DNA of 64,000 bases from assembly GCF_013393945.1 (NCBI RefSeq), contig NZ_CP040297.1, positions 1,206,001 through 1,270,000 on the forward strand, given 5' to 3'. Source of the DNA: Nostoc sp. TCL26-01. GTDB lineage: Bacteria; Cyanobacteriota; Cyanobacteriia; Cyanobacteriales; Nostocaceae. Position 1 is the first letter of the stretch, and every line of letters starts with the position of its first letter. A program made the translations under genes and the position numbers. The notes under the pieces were generated by a model, which did no database searches, was not told the DNA's origin, and was given only the letters and a program-made list of their open reading frames with translations. Shown piece after piece: positions 25,871 through 35,009 of this stretch.

Positions 25871-27556
25871 TTAAAACGGTGTTTGTGTCTGTAAATGAAG
25901 AGTTTTTCCTGTGTGGGGATGGGTGAAACTCAGTTCTCTGGCGTGTAAATGTAAACGCATGACTCCAGCACTACACCCATACAAGCGATCGCCTAATATT
26001 ACCACTCCCAATCCTGCCCTATCCGCAGCATGAACTCTCAGTTGATGGGTACGTCCGGTCAACGGTACAAATTCTACACGGGTGTAGTCCCCCTCTCTAG
26101 CTATGATGCGAAAGTGGGTAATGCTGGGTTTACCACGTTGCCAGTCAACTTGTTGATAGGGACGATTCTCTGGATTTCCCCATAATGGCAAGTCTATGAC
26201 ACCTTGTTCTTGGGTGAGAACACTAGCGAGTATGGCTTCATAAACCTTATGGACTTGTCGTTGTTGAAATTGCTGGCTTAATTGATGATGAGTTTGGCGA
26301 TCGCCTGCTAGTAACAGAATACCAGATGTGTCTTGATCCAAGCGATGCACAGCAGTCACTCCAGAGAACTGATAACTCAAGCGGCTAAGAACACTATCCT
26401 GAGTTTCTAAATAACGCCCTGGAACTGATAACAGTCCAGCCGGTTTGTTGACAGCAATTATCCATTCATCCTGATAAATAATCTTTACCTCACCCCCAAC
26501 CCCTCTCCTTGTAGGAGAGGGGCTTTTGACTCCCCCTTCCCTTGCAGGGAAGGGGGCTGGGGGGTTAGGTCTTAAACCCGACAACAAAAACCCCATCAAC
26601 GGCTGACAACGTTCAGCACAAGCGCCATAAAATTCGCCCTGGATTTTGTCTCCTAGAGATGTCCCCCACCAAAACTCGGCCATTGCTAGAGGTTTGAGTT
26701 GATGTGTCGCTGCATAATGTAATAATTTGGGGGCGCAACAGTCACCTGTTCCTGTAGGCATTGATCCACCAGGCATTAATTGTTGTAATGATACAGATTG
26801 TCCAAGGAAATTCATCAGCGAATAAGCAGCGTGGAGTTGTGCTTGTAATTGCCGAGATAAGGCTTTACGCTGTTGTTTGAGTTCCTGGATGCGGTGATTT
26901 GCTGAAGCGATCGCTGTTTCTAATGGTTGCAATACAGCATCTCGTTGTTGCTTGAATCGCCGTCTTTCCATCCCATCTTGACGACTTTCTTCATCCAGTT
27001 GTTCTAGGGCTGCGGGAGAGAGTGTATTTAGTAGCTGACGTTTTTGTTGCCTTTGGTATTTGCGATCGCGGTGACGTTCATTTATCATTTGCAACTGTTG
27101 TTCAAACTCACCAGCGAATTTTTCATACTGTTTTCTTGCTGGTAATTCCTTGAGGTGAATCAGTTCTTTTTTAATAACATCCAACTCAGCTACAGTCCGC
27201 GCTTCTGCTAAAGCAACTTGTTCTCTCCCTGGAATTGGGGGAACCCAACCTGCAACTATACTTTGACCATTAAGTAAACCGGAAAAAGCTTTGATTACCC
27301 TTTGTTCACCTGTAGGTAATTCCACTAACAACACACCATACATTTTACCCTCACAGGAATAAAGCGCATCTGAAGCTAAATGTTGCATTAAACCATGAGC
27401 GATCGCCTCTATTAAATCAGTACGCGGCAATCTTAATAAATCACCAGATTGCCAACAATATCCTTCATACCAATAACTAACAGATGAGTTATCAGCAATC
27501 AAATCACAGTCAAGAAAATCTGATAACGGATGCAAAATCTCTGACAGAGACATCAT
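25871..27556 (-). CDS. RluA-family pseudouridine synthase with long N-terminal coiled-coil domain
   Basis: A 561-residue protein. The C-terminal 220 residues are an RluA-type pseudouridine synthase with the catalytic motif HRLDQDTSG, VNKPAGLLSVPG and the closing LTGRTHQLRVH. The first 330 residues hold a cyanobacterial N-terminal region with a long helical, Gln/Arg-rich coiled coil. Between them is PAPFPAREGGVKSPSPTRRG, encoded by a palindromic repeat captured in frame (about 26495-26575); a relative of this repeat is found in the CHAT gene at 52068. The ATG at 27556 is chosen over an upstream TTG. A fragment of the 5' region is duplicated at 29010-29224. Confidence 0.9.
   Translation of the reverse strand: MMSLSEILHPLSDFLDCDLIADNSSVSYWYEGYCWQSGDLLRLPRTDLIEAIAHGLMQHLASDALYSCEGKMYGVLLVELPTGEQRVIKAFSGLLNGQSIVAGWVPPIPGREQVALAEARTVAELDVIKKELIHLKELPARKQYEKFAGEFEQQLQMINERHRDRKYQRQQKRQLLNTLSPAALEQLDEESRQDGMERRRFKQQRDAVLQPLETAIASANHRIQELKQQRKALSRQLQAQLHAAYSLMNFLGQSVSLQQLMPGGSMPTGTGDCCAPKLLHYAATHQLKPLAMAEFWWGTSLGDKIQGEFYGACAERCQPLMGFLLSGLRPNPPAPFPAREGGVKSPSPTRRGVGGEVKIIYQDEWIIAVNKPAGLLSVPGRYLETQDSVLSRLSYQFSGVTAVHRLDQDTSGILLLAGDRQTHHQLSQQFQQRQVHKVYEAILASVLTQEQGVIDLPLWGNPENRPYQQVDWQRGKPSITHFRIIAREGDYTRVEFVPLTGRTHQLRVHAADRAGLGVVILGDRLYGCSAGVMRLHLHARELSFTHPHTGKTLHLQTQTPF
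26490..26578. repeat. Palindromic repeat inside the pseudouridine synthase gene
   Basis: Two hairpin halves, ccctctccttgtaggagagg and cccttcccttgcagggaagg, lie in tandem. The related element at 54788-54872 has the halves in the other order. Both are open in the host frame. Confidence 0.8.
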
Positions 27557-27596
27557 GAGAAAAAGGGGTGGGATATGATTTTTATACAAGTAAGCA

Positions 27597-28214
27597 CTAA
27601 GTTTTTGTTTTAGCTAGTCCCTCAACTAATATTTGGGTGACAAAGACAGCGAAATGATCAAAGGATTGAGTAGCAGAGAAGGGAATTTGACCATCCATCC
27701 ACAGCTTTGACCAACCATGCACCAATGCCCAAGCAGTTAAGGCTAATTGTTCAGAGTCATCTGCCCGAATTACCCCTACCGCTTGCCCTCGTGCAATCAC
27801 ATCAACAAGAACCATGAAGACTTCTCTGGCAGCATATTCCAACTCAGGATTTTGTTGATTGGAGGACGAGCGATAAGCACCAAACATCAAATCATAGTGG
27901 GAAGGATGCTCAAGGGCGAATGTTATGTATGCAACTCCAATATCCTGTATTTGCTGCAAAGGATCAGTGGATGAGGTTTGAATTGCCTCTGCCAATTTGT
28001 GATGCAGCATTTCAAATCCATCTTTGGCTACGGCTGCCAGCAGAGACTCTTTATCTGCAAAGTGGCGATAGGGCGCTGCATGGGAGACACCAACTCGACG
28101 TGCTACCTCTCTCAGAGAAACCCCGGCAACAGTCTTCTCAGAAATGAGTTCTAAGGTAGCGGTAATCAGAGTTTGACGCAAATCTCCATGATGATAAGGT
28201 TCTTGTTCTGACAT
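27597..28214 (-). CDS. TetR-family transcriptional repressor
   Basis: A 205-residue TetR regulator. The HTH is ATLELISEKTVAGVSLREVA, then VGVSHAAPYRHFADKESLL, at the N-terminus, and a helical ligand domain follows, of the type with WALVHGWSKLWMDG. The real start is the ATG at 28214 (MSEQEPYHHGDLRQ), as the longer frame reads through the divergent promoter. Two copies of a 19-bp near-palindrome lie between it and the divergent gene at 28320, so it probably controls both directions. The ligand is unknown. Confidence 0.93.
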   Translation of the reverse strand: MSEQEPYHHGDLRQTLITATLELISEKTVAGVSLREVARRVGVSHAAPYRHFADKESLLAAVAKDGFEMLHHKLAEAIQTSSTDPLQQIQDIGVAYITFALEHPSHYDLMFGAYRSSSNQQNPELEYAAREVFMVLVDVIARGQAVGVIRADDSEQLALTAWALVHGWSKLWMDGQIPFSATQSFDHFAVFVTQILVEGLAKTKT

Positions 28215-28260
28215 CAGTTGTGATCTGGTATATACATGATGCCTAAATTCTAAAACAAGT

Positions 28261-28312
28261 ATGTTGACACTGTAAACATGAGGTGCTAGATTAATGTTGA
28301 CAGTGTAAACAT
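28261..28312. promoter_or_regulatory. Twin operators in the TetR divergent promoter
   Basis: ATGTTGACACTGTAAACAT (28261-28279) and ATGTTGACAGTGTAAACAT (28294-28312) differ at one base and are each near-palindromic. Their starts are 33 bp apart, about three helical turns. The second ends seven bases before the ATG of the divergent gene at 28320. This is the arrangement expected of TetR dimers bound side by side. Confidence 0.75.
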
Positions 28313-28319
28313 ACAAGTC

Positions 28320-28532
28320 ATGAAAGAACGAAAACTCATCCGATGGATTCATCTCATCAGTTCTGTGGCAATTGGAACCTTTGTTTATTCACCCTGGCGG
28401 AATCAAGCTGAGTTTCTCCTATTTATGCGGATATTGATTATTCCAGTCTTAACTCTGACTGGACTGTGGATGTGGAAAGGACAGCAAATAAAACAACTTC
28501 TGAGTTCATCTCAGCACCAAACAAAAGCTTAA
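28320..28532 (+). CDS. Small two-helix membrane protein in the TetR-controlled unit
   Basis: A 70-residue protein with two predicted membrane helices (residues about 9-24 and 31-50) and a polar Gln/Ser-rich tail. I do not recognise the family. Its ATG lies seven bases after the second TetR operator, so the repressor probably blocks its expression directly. It is followed 18 bases later by an NTF2-like gene and is likely co-transcribed with it. Confidence 0.6.
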   Translation: MKERKLIRWIHLISSVAIGTFVYSPWRNQAEFLLFMRILIIPVLTLTGLWMWKGQQIKQLLSSSQHQTKA

Positions 28533-28550
28533 TCACAAGGAGCCACCAGT

Positions 28551-29003
28551 ATGTATACCTATATTGTTCGTCAGTTTGTCAAGAGAACCTTTGAGTATTT
28601 AAACAACGGTGATTATGAATCAGTTCTTCAAGGTGTTTCTCCGGCAATCACTCATACCTTTAGCGGCACTCATGCCTTGGGCGGGACTCGTCATAGTGTT
28701 GAGGCAATGCGACAGTGGTTTCAGCGTCTTTATCGTTTGTCACCCAAATTAGAATTTGAGATTAAAAACATTGTTGTTAGCGGGGTTCCTTGGGACACAA
28801 CAATTGCTGTGGAGTGGGTTGATAGCGCCATACCCGCAGATGGTTCAGAGTATGTCAATGAAGGAGTTCACATCATCAAGATGCAGTGGGGTAAAGCTGT
28901 ATACATCCATGCTTACCTGGATACACATCGAGTTGAAGCTTTAATGAAGCGTTTGTCAGCTTACGGTATTGCAGAAGCTTCTGCGCCTCCAATTGAAGAC
29001 TAA
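28551..29003 (+). CDS. SnoaL/NTF2-like protein
   Basis: A 150-residue alpha+beta-barrel protein. FVKRTFEYLNNGDYESVLQG, HTFSGTHALGGTRHS, MRQWFQRLYRLSPKLEFEIK and EYVNEGVHIIKMQWGK are the typical SnoaL-like segments. Members include polyketide cyclases and ketosteroid isomerase-like enzymes, but the fold is also used for binding only. AAGGAG lies before the ATG. It is probably the second gene of a small TetR-regulated operon. Confidence 0.8.
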   Translation: MYTYIVRQFVKRTFEYLNNGDYESVLQGVSPAITHTFSGTHALGGTRHSVEAMRQWFQRLYRLSPKLEFEIKNIVVSGVPWDTTIAVEWVDSAIPADGSEYVNEGVHIIKMQWGKAVYIHAYLDTHRVEALMKRLSAYGIAEASAPPIED

Positions 29004-29009
29004 CGGTGT

Positions 29010-29224
29010 GGTAATTCCACCAACACACCATACATTTTTCCTTGACGAGAATAAAGCGCATCGGTCGCTAGATGTTTCATTAAACCATGAGCGATCGCCT
29101 CTATTAAATCATTACGCGGCAATCTTAATAAATCACCAGATTGCCAACAATATCCTTCATACCAATAACTCACAGATGAGTTATCAGCCATCAAATCACA
29201 GTCAATCAAATCTGATAACGGATA
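29010..29224 (-). pseudogene. Duplicated fragment of the 5' part of the pseudouridine synthase gene
   Basis: This segment matches 27315-27532 at high identity. On the minus strand it encodes DNSSVSYWYEGYCWQSGDLL and AHGLMKHLATDALYS, the same as near residues 20-80 of the gene at 25871. It has no catalytic part. The TetR/NTF2 module lies exactly between the two copies. Confidence 0.85.
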
Positions 29225-29259
29225 CATCACGAAATTTATAACACCGAAGTCCAGAGGCT

Positions 29260-29321
29260 GTAGGGGCGGGTTCACAAATATGCTTCCATCATGCACAAAT
29301 ATCTCGTAAACCCGCCCCTAC
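29260..29321. repeat. Inverted-repeat element GTAGGGGCGGGTT
   Basis: GTAGGGGCGGGTT at 29260-29272 is perfectly repeated in reverse at 29309-29321. A second hairpin (TAGAGACGTTG / CAATGTCTCTA) lies at 29368-29394. Both look like short dispersed palindromic elements. They fill the gap before the binding-protein gene; one may act as its terminator. Confidence 0.65.
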
Positions 29322-29402
29322 CATTTTGCGAGAAATGCAGGGTTAATCATGATACACATAAATTATTTAGAGACGTTGTATTGCAATGTCTCTACTGGCA
29401 AA

Positions 29403-30656
29403 TTATTTGATATTTAAAAAATCAAATTTCCCATTAACACCGTTTGCTTCCGTCTTTAATCGAGCAACATAAAACTGTTTTTGAATCACATCGCCAACGG
29501 GTGTGAAAGCAATTTCTCCTAGAGGAGTTTGATAAGTTAATTTGAGTATCTCCTGATTCAATTCTGTACGCAACTGTGGTAAAGTCAAATCTTTAATTGG
29601 TTTTTTCTTATCTAAAGATTGCAGTGCTTCTACAAAAACCTGTAAAGCAGAAAAAGCTTGAGCGCTGATTTGGGGTGGTTCTCTACGATATTGCTCAAGA
29701 TAGGCTTGACGAAATACCGTGTTAATTTCGCTCTTGTATTCGGGACTATAAGATTGGGCAACAATTACACCCTCACAAAGCGCTCTGCACACTGCAAATA
29801 TATGAGATGAATTAAATCCATTACCACCCACAATTAAACCTTTGTAACCAAGTTCTCGTAATTGTTTAACTAAATTACCTCCATCCACAACTAACCCAGA
29901 AATGATAACTAAATCCGGGTTTAAATTAATCGCACTACTAACTTGAGTTTGAAAATCTGTATCTGTGGTTTGAAACTTTTGGATTGTGACTATATCTAAT
30001 TTTAAATCTTTAATTGTTTTCTGGAAAATTTCTGTTTCCGACTTACTAAAGGCATCATTTTGAGCATAAAATACTGCTACTTTTTTTAGTTGCGGATTTT
30101 GTTGTAGTGCGGCTTTGATGGCATAAGGAGCAACGACACTGACAGATGAGGAAACACGAGCAATATAATCACCAATTTCGGGAATACCTTTAGCCGTATT
30201 TGATGCCCCAACAACAGGAACTTGATAGCGTTCTGCTATAGGGTCAGCGCTAAATGCTTGTTGTGATAGAGTAGGGCCAATTAAACCCACAACTTTATTT
30301 TGATTGATTAAAGTTTGAAAGGCATTAATTGCACCCACTTCATCGCCACCAGTATCTTGAAAGATTAATTTAATCGGTCTACCATTAACACCACCTTTGT
30401 TATTAAAATACTTTTCAGCAATTTTTATCCCATCAGTTCCTTCTTGACCAAGTAATGCCACATTGCTGGTTTGAGCAAAGGCAACACCAATAGAAATATC
30501 ATTAACTGCACCTGTAGTTGCTGGGGAATTATTCGCAGAATTTACAGCAACATCGCCATTTTTAACACAAGCTGTCAGCAGCAGAGAACAGATAAATAAT
30601 AATTTTGTGTGATGAGAGATGGCGACACTCAGTCTGACAGAAAAGCTATTTTTCAT
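29403..30656 (-). CDS. Amino acid ABC transporter substrate-binding lipoprotein (LivJ-like)
   Basis: A 417-residue periplasmic binding protein of the Leu/Ile/Val-binding type. A lipobox (LLTAC, Cys near residue 29) follows the signal peptide, so it is probably membrane-anchored. The fold is marked by ISIGVAFAQTSNVALLGQEG, GGVNGRPIKLIFQDTGGDE and GLIGPTLSQQAFSADPIAE. It may serve the LivM/LivG pair at 17-19 kb or another Nat-type transporter; there are no permease genes beside it. The ATG at 30656 is preferred over an upstream TTG. Confidence 0.9.
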   Translation of the reverse strand: MKNSFSVRLSVAISHHTKLLFICSLLLTACVKNGDVAVNSANNSPATTGAVNDISIGVAFAQTSNVALLGQEGTDGIKIAEKYFNNKGGVNGRPIKLIFQDTGGDEVGAINAFQTLINQNKVVGLIGPTLSQQAFSADPIAERYQVPVVGASNTAKGIPEIGDYIARVSSSVSVVAPYAIKAALQQNPQLKKVAVFYAQNDAFSKSETEIFQKTIKDLKLDIVTIQKFQTTDTDFQTQVSSAINLNPDLVIISGLVVDGGNLVKQLRELGYKGLIVGGNGFNSSHIFAVCRALCEGVIVAQSYSPEYKSEINTVFRQAYLEQYRREPPQISAQAFSALQVFVEALQSLDKKKPIKDLTLPQLRTELNQEILKLTYQTPLGEIAFTPVGDVIQKQFYVARLKTEANGVNGKFDFLNIK

Positions 30657-30677
30657 AGATGTCTCTAAGAGATACAA

Positions 30678-30715
30678 AAAAACAACCTCCTCTAGATGTG
30701 GGGTTGTTTTTCATT
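30678..30715 (-). terminator. Terminator after mraY
   Basis: Read on the minus strand, AAAAACAACC is followed by a 12-base loop and GGTTGTTTTTTTG. A strong stem and a T-run lie about 30 bases after the mraY stop. Confidence 0.8.
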
Positions 30716-30743
30716 TTCGACTAATTTTGTCAAATATTTTAGT

Positions 30744-31847
30744 CTAGAATGGAGCGATCGCTAAACACAGAGTAGCCAAGATCGCGGCAACTAAATAAAA
30801 TACTGCCACAACTTTTAATTCCGACCAGCCAGATAATTCTAGGTGATGGTGTAAAGGAGCCATTTTGAACAACCGCTTACCTTTACCATCGGGGCCTTTT
30901 GTGGCTTTGTAATAACTAACCTGTGCCATCACAGACAAGGTTTCGACGAAGAAGATACCACTTAAGATAAACAATGCTACGAGACTGTTAGTTAGCAACG
31001 CCACAGCGCCTAGTGCGCCGCCCAAAGCTAGAGAACCGGTGTCTCCCATGAACACCCTAGCTGGGTTGCGGTTGTGGGCTAAGAAACCCAAGCAGCTACC
31101 GCTTAACGCTGCACAGAAAACCATCAATCCCAGGGAAGTAGGAGCAACTATAGCACCTAACGCTAGTAAAGCGATCGCTACAGTCCCACCTGCCAAACCA
31201 TCGATACCATCAGTTAAATTAGTTGCATTACTCTCTGCCACAAGGACAAAGCCAGCTAGAGGCCAGAACAAGAAACCCAAAGGTAGAGCAAAACTCACCC
31301 AAGGTAAAGCAATACTGGTAATATTTGCGGGTTGATTAAACGCCAGCCACAGACAAAAAGCCACAGCAAAACCAATTTGCAATGCTAGTTTCATCCGGGG
31401 GGATATACCCTTATTCGACTTGCGGCGGAGGATTTGCCAATCGTCAATCCAGCCGATAAACCCATAGCTAAGAGTCAAAGCAGAAACCGCTAGCACTTCA
31501 GGAGCAAAACTAGACCAGACACAAGCCACTATCACCGCCACCGGGATAAAAAATATCCCACCCATCGTAGGTGTACCCGCCTTTTTTAAATGGGCTTGGG
31601 GGCCATCTTCGCGGATGATTTGCCCCGTTTTGAGTGCTTGTAATACAGGTATGACAACATAGCCCACAGCAGCCGAGATCAGCGTACATAGCAAAAGTGG
31701 CAAAGTAAGTGACATACCCTGCCAGGGGGTTCTATTTGCCAGCCAATCAAGAAACATCGCTGCCAAACCTAGCCCAATGGCTAGAGAAGAAGCAAGACCG
31801 ATACCAGAAATATTTAATCCTTGGTTAGGCGATAGTTTAGCGTCCAC
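30744..31847 (-). CDS. mraY: Phospho-N-acetylmuramoyl-pentapeptide transferase
   Basis: A 367-residue membrane enzyme with about ten helices that attaches phospho-MurNAc-pentapeptide to undecaprenyl phosphate, making lipid I for peptidoglycan. The signatures are clear: GTPTMGGIFFI, the Asp pair in GFIGWIDDW, NATNLTDGIDGLAGG, RVFMGDTGSLALGG and the cytoplasmic MAPLHHHLE. The start is GTG at 31847. It is a single gene in this stretch, separated from other cell-wall genes, and is followed by a good terminator. Confidence 0.97.
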   Translation of the reverse strand: MDAKLSPNQGLNISGIGLASSLAIGLGLAAMFLDWLANRTPWQGMSLTLPLLLCTLISAAVGYVVIPVLQALKTGQIIREDGPQAHLKKAGTPTMGGIFFIPVAVIVACVWSSFAPEVLAVSALTLSYGFIGWIDDWQILRRKSNKGISPRMKLALQIGFAVAFCLWLAFNQPANITSIALPWVSFALPLGFLFWPLAGFVLVAESNATNLTDGIDGLAGGTVAIALLALGAIVAPTSLGLMVFCAALSGSCLGFLAHNRNPARVFMGDTGSLALGGALGAVALLTNSLVALFILSGIFFVETLSVMAQVSYYKATKGPDGKGKRLFKMAPLHHHLELSGWSELKVVAVFYLVAAILATLCLAIAPF

Positions 31848-31926
31848 AACAGTTTCCCTTCACTCCACACTTATAAAAATGAACAATAGGGACGAATTAT
31901 ATTGATCAAGTCCCCTTTTGAGAAGA

Positions 31927-32163
31927 CTAATCTTCTTCTATGGTGATGTCGTCATCATCATCATCAAGATAGTCAATACCGTCTTCTCCTCCCAGAAACT
32001 CTGATATTTCTTCTTCCTCATCGGAAAAATCAGGTTCATGAACGTCACGCGCAATCAGACGATTATTTGCTTGCAACCAATCTAATAAAGAAGATTCTTG
32101 CTTTAGGGGGATGACAGCTGCCCGTTGGTTGCGGGGTTCTTCACGTAAAGGAGAATTCAACAT
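31927..32163 (-). CDS. DUF3134 family protein
   Basis: A 78-residue conserved cyanobacterial protein. The N-terminal half (LNSPLREEPRNQRAAVIPLK, SLLDWLQANNRLIARD) matches DUF3134; the C-terminal half is very acidic (YLDDDDDDITIEED). Function unknown. It lies 79 bases upstream of mraY on the same strand and might be co-transcribed. Confidence 0.85.
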   Translation of the reverse strand: MLNSPLREEPRNQRAAVIPLKQESSLLDWLQANNRLIARDVHEPDFSDEEEEISEFLGGEDGIDYLDDDDDDITIEED

Positions 32164-32383
32164 ATCGACAAATACACAACAAGACTTATGTAACTAGACA
32201 TTAAGCAGTCTATCACTTGAGACGCGATAATTTAGTTATTCCTTCAACTCTCGGATTCATAAATCCGCAAGCTGTCAAAAATAATTTATCTAATAGATAT
32301 AAATCGATCAAAAAGGGATTTTGCGTAATTTTCACGGCTACTTAATCTGATTGTAATTTTGATTTTTTTTGAGGAAATAAATC

Positions 32384-32968
32384 ATGTTGAAAAAAACAGC
32401 TTTACTCGATGCGATCGCTGGGACAAATCGCGGCTTACTAGCGACTCAACAGCAGAAACAGGCTATCTTGGCAGCGATCGCTACTTTAGAAGACCTCAAT
32501 CCTACACCGCGTCCAGTAGAAGCTCCCAACTTATTAGAGGGCAATTGGCGACTACTATACACCACTAGCAAAGCTCTTTTAAACTTAGATCGCGTACCCG
32601 TCTATAAACTTGGTCAAATTTATCAGTGTATTCGAGTAGAAACCACCAGCGTCTACAACATAGCCGAGATTTACGGCTTACCTTATCTAGAAGGATTAGT
32701 CAGTGTAGCAGCTAAATTTGCACCAGTTTCTGAGCGCCGTGTCCAAGTAAAATTTCAACGTTCTATCGTTGGTTTACAGAAACTAATCGGTTACACCTCA
32801 CCGGCAAATTTTATCCAACAAATTGAGGCTGGCAAAAAATTTACAGCGATCGACGTGCCGATTCAGAGTGATACACAAACAGGTTGGTTGGATATCACCT
32901 ACCTAGACAACGATATGCGTATCGGCAGGGGCAACGAGGGTAGCGTGTTTGTTTTAAGCAAAACATAA
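32384..32968 (+). CDS. PAP/fibrillin family protein
   Basis: A 194-residue plastid-lipid-associated (fibrillin) protein. The family motifs are the N-terminal helix, LLEGNWRLLYTTSKALL, RVQVKFQRSIVGLQ and the C-terminal GWLDITYLDNDMRIGRGNEG. Cyanobacterial members are thylakoid-associated and help under light stress. A GAGG box lies nine bases before the ATG. It is divergent from the DUF3134 gene. Confidence 0.93.
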   Translation: MLKKTALLDAIAGTNRGLLATQQQKQAILAAIATLEDLNPTPRPVEAPNLLEGNWRLLYTTSKALLNLDRVPVYKLGQIYQCIRVETTSVYNIAEIYGLPYLEGLVSVAAKFAPVSERRVQVKFQRSIVGLQKLIGYTSPANFIQQIEAGKKFTAIDVPIQSDTQTGWLDITYLDNDMRIGRGNEGSVFVLSKT

Positions 32969-33099
32969 GCTGTTTCTTAAAAAATGTATTTGCGAACGAA
33001 GTTACGCGATCATGGGAACTTTGTCAAGCAGGGTGTGACACTATATTAGGTGTGATACCCAAAGTGGAACAGTGACTAAAGGTAGAGATTGGATGGGGG

Positions 33100-33290
33100 A
33101 TAGGCAATAGGCAATAGTCATTAGTCATTAGTCAATAGTCATTAGTCAATAGTCATTAGTTACCACTCAGCACTCCCTCACTCCCTCACTCCCTCACTCA
33201 GCACTCTCTCACTCCCTCACTCCCTCACTCAGCACGCGGCTCATCGCCCCGCTTCCGCTAACAGCACTCAGCACTCTCTCCCACTGAACT
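33100..33290. repeat. STRR region upstream of psaE
   Basis: Arrays of agtcatt/agtcaat, then ccctcact, then actcagc heptamers surround the ccccgcttccgctaacagc core also seen at 15145. It fills most of the 427-bp gap before psaE; the last 100 bases before psaE are repeat-free and probably hold the promoter. Confidence 0.85.
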
Positions 33291-33395
33291 AATGACAAAT
33301 AACTTAACAAAGCCTCTAGTAATGCCCTGCAAGATGTAGAGTGAAATCAAACAGCCCTATTAATTGGCGATTGATAACTAAAAGGGAAGATAATC

Positions 33396-33605
33396 ATGGT
33401 TCAACGTGGTTCTAAAGTACGTATTCTCCGCCCAGAATCCTACTGGTTCCAAGATACAGGAACCGTAGCATCTGTTGACCAAAGTGGTATCAAGTACTCA
33501 GTAATTGTCCGCTTTGATAAGGTAAATTACTCTGGTATCAACACCAACAACTTTGCTCCCGATGAATTACTAGAGGTAGCAGCACCTAAAGCTAAGGCTA
33601 AATAA
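33396..33605 (+). CDS. psaE: Photosystem I subunit IV
   Basis: A 69-residue stromal subunit of photosystem I that supports ferredoxin docking and cyclic electron flow. The SH3-like sequence is unmistakable: [20 protein letters not shown], then [17 protein letters not shown] and a Lys/Ala-rich tail. AAGGGA lies upstream of the ATG. It is monocistronic in appearance. Confidence 0.98.
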   Translation: MVQRGSKVRILRPESYWFQDTGTVASVDQSGIKYSVIVRFDKVNYSGINTNNFAPDELLEVAAPKAKAK

Positions 33606-33801
33606 TCATTAGCCCAAGCTCAAAGGGATTATTTAATGGGATGATGAAGAGAAAGCTTAAAGAGTGTCCGAAGGATAAAATTATAGTTTTTCATCCTTGA
33701 CCCCAGCCTACTCTACAGTACGAGAATAGCCCTGCGGGTATTTACTGATTCTCTTTTCTCACCTCTAAAAAACATTCCTATCGCTTGCTAAATCAGTTTA
33801 A

Positions 33802-34692
33802 ATGCCCGAACTGCCAGAAGTTGAAACAGTCCGACGAGGACTAAATCAATTAACCGTTAACCGGAAAATTACGGGTGGAGATGTGTTGCTGAACCGCACC
33901 ATCGCCCACCCTTTTTCTGTAGATGAATTTATTCATGGAATTACCGGGAGTACGATTAGTACTTGGCATCGTCGCGGTAAATATCTCCTGGCAGAATTGG
34001 CAAGGGGACAAGGGGACAAGGGGACAATTCTTTCCCCCCTCCCCCCATCCCCCCATCCCCCCGGTGGTTGGCTGGGAGTACATCTCCGAATGACCGGTCA
34101 ATTATTATGGTTAAAGCCAGAGGAAACTTTACACAAACATACACGAGTCAGATTATTTTTGGCAGAACAGCAGGAATTACGGTTTGTTGATCAGCGTACC
34201 TTTGGTCAAATGTGGTGGGTTCCGCCTGGAGTAGCCATAGAAAGTGTCATTACTGGCTTAGGTAAACTGGCTGTAGATCCCTTCTCACCTGAATTCACTG
34301 TTGAATATTTAGCCAATAAACTACATAATCGCCGTCGTCCTATCAAGACTGCACTATTAGATCAGTCAGTTGTGGCAGGATTAGGCAACATCTATGCTGA
34401 TGAAGCGCTCTTTAAAAGTGGCGTGTTACCAGAAACTGTATGCACAGATGTGCAACCGAAGCAAGTTGATCTGTTGCGAACCGCGATTATTCAAGTACTA
34501 GAAACCAGTATCCAAGCTGGTGGTACAACTTTTAGTAACTTCCTCAATGTCAACGGGATCAACGGTAACTACGGCGGTGTCGCCTGGGTTTACAATCGTG
34601 CTGGAGAAAATTGTAAAATCTGTGGTGACATAATCCAGCGCATAAAACTAGGTGGTAGATCCAGTCATTTTTGCCCCCAGTGCCAGCATTAA
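33802..34692 (+). CDS. mutM: Formamidopyrimidine-DNA glycosylase
   Basis: A 296-residue DNA repair enzyme that removes 8-oxoguanine and related lesions. The catalytic N-terminus is MPELPEVETVRRGL (Pro2/Glu3), the H2TH region is QSVVAGLGNIYADEALF, and the zinc finger is CKICGDIIQR with CPQC. After AELARG (about residue 71) the protein has QGDKGTILSPLPPSPHPPGG, about 20 residues encoded by a ggggacaa/ccatcccc repeat captured in frame; family members usually lack it. It probably forms a surface loop. Confidence 0.96.
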   Translation: MPELPEVETVRRGLNQLTVNRKITGGDVLLNRTIAHPFSVDEFIHGITGSTISTWHRRGKYLLAELARGQGDKGTILSPLPPSPHPPGGWLGVHLRMTGQLLWLKPEETLHKHTRVRLFLAEQQELRFVDQRTFGQMWWVPPGVAIESVITGLGKLAVDPFSPEFTVEYLANKLHNRRRPIKTALLDQSVVAGLGNIYADEALFKSGVLPETVCTDVQPKQVDLLRTAIIQVLETSIQAGGTTFSNFLNVNGINGNYGGVAWVYNRAGENCKICGDIIQRIKLGGRSSHFCPQCQH

Positions 34693-34777
34693 AAGATATG
34701 AGAGACTAAAACCATACCCCATCCTCAATTAAGCTAAAATCCTCTAAGAAGCAACGTAAAAACCTCAGAGGGGACTT

Positions 34778-34993
34778 ATGCCAGTAAAAAAAGGTGAATT
34801 GGTTCGCGCCGTCCGTGAGAAACTAGAAAATAGTTTAGAAGCAAAAGCCAGCGACACAAGATTTCCTGCTTATTTATTTGAAAGTCAAGGCGAAGTTGTC
34901 GATATTAAAGGTGATTACGCTCTAGTGAAATTTGGAAAAGTCCCCACACCAAATATTTGGTTACGTTTAGATCAAATTGAAGCATTTAAATAA
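34778..34993 (+). CDS. ndhO: NAD(P)H-quinone oxidoreductase subunit O
   Basis: A 71-residue subunit of the cyanobacterial NDH-1 complex. [40 protein letters not shown] and the closing [11 protein letters not shown] match NdhO. It is a small peripheral subunit involved in respiration and cyclic electron flow. The upstream CAGAGGGGACTT provides a binding site. It follows mutM by 85 bp. Confidence 0.95.
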   Translation: MPVKKGELVRAVREKLENSLEAKASDTRFPAYLFESQGEVVDIKGDYALVKFGKVPTPNIWLRLDQIEAFK

Positions 34994-35009
34994 GGATAGA
35001 GGCTAGGGG

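Noticed and set aside
28215..28352. Longer TetR protein starting at 28352
   Set aside because: The extra 46 residues run through the divergent promoter and its operators; the family start is MSEQEPYHHGDLRQ at 28214.
29403..30656. Binding protein as part of an operon with livM/livG
   Set aside because: It is over 10 kb away on the opposite strand with many genes between; functional linkage is only possible, not shown.
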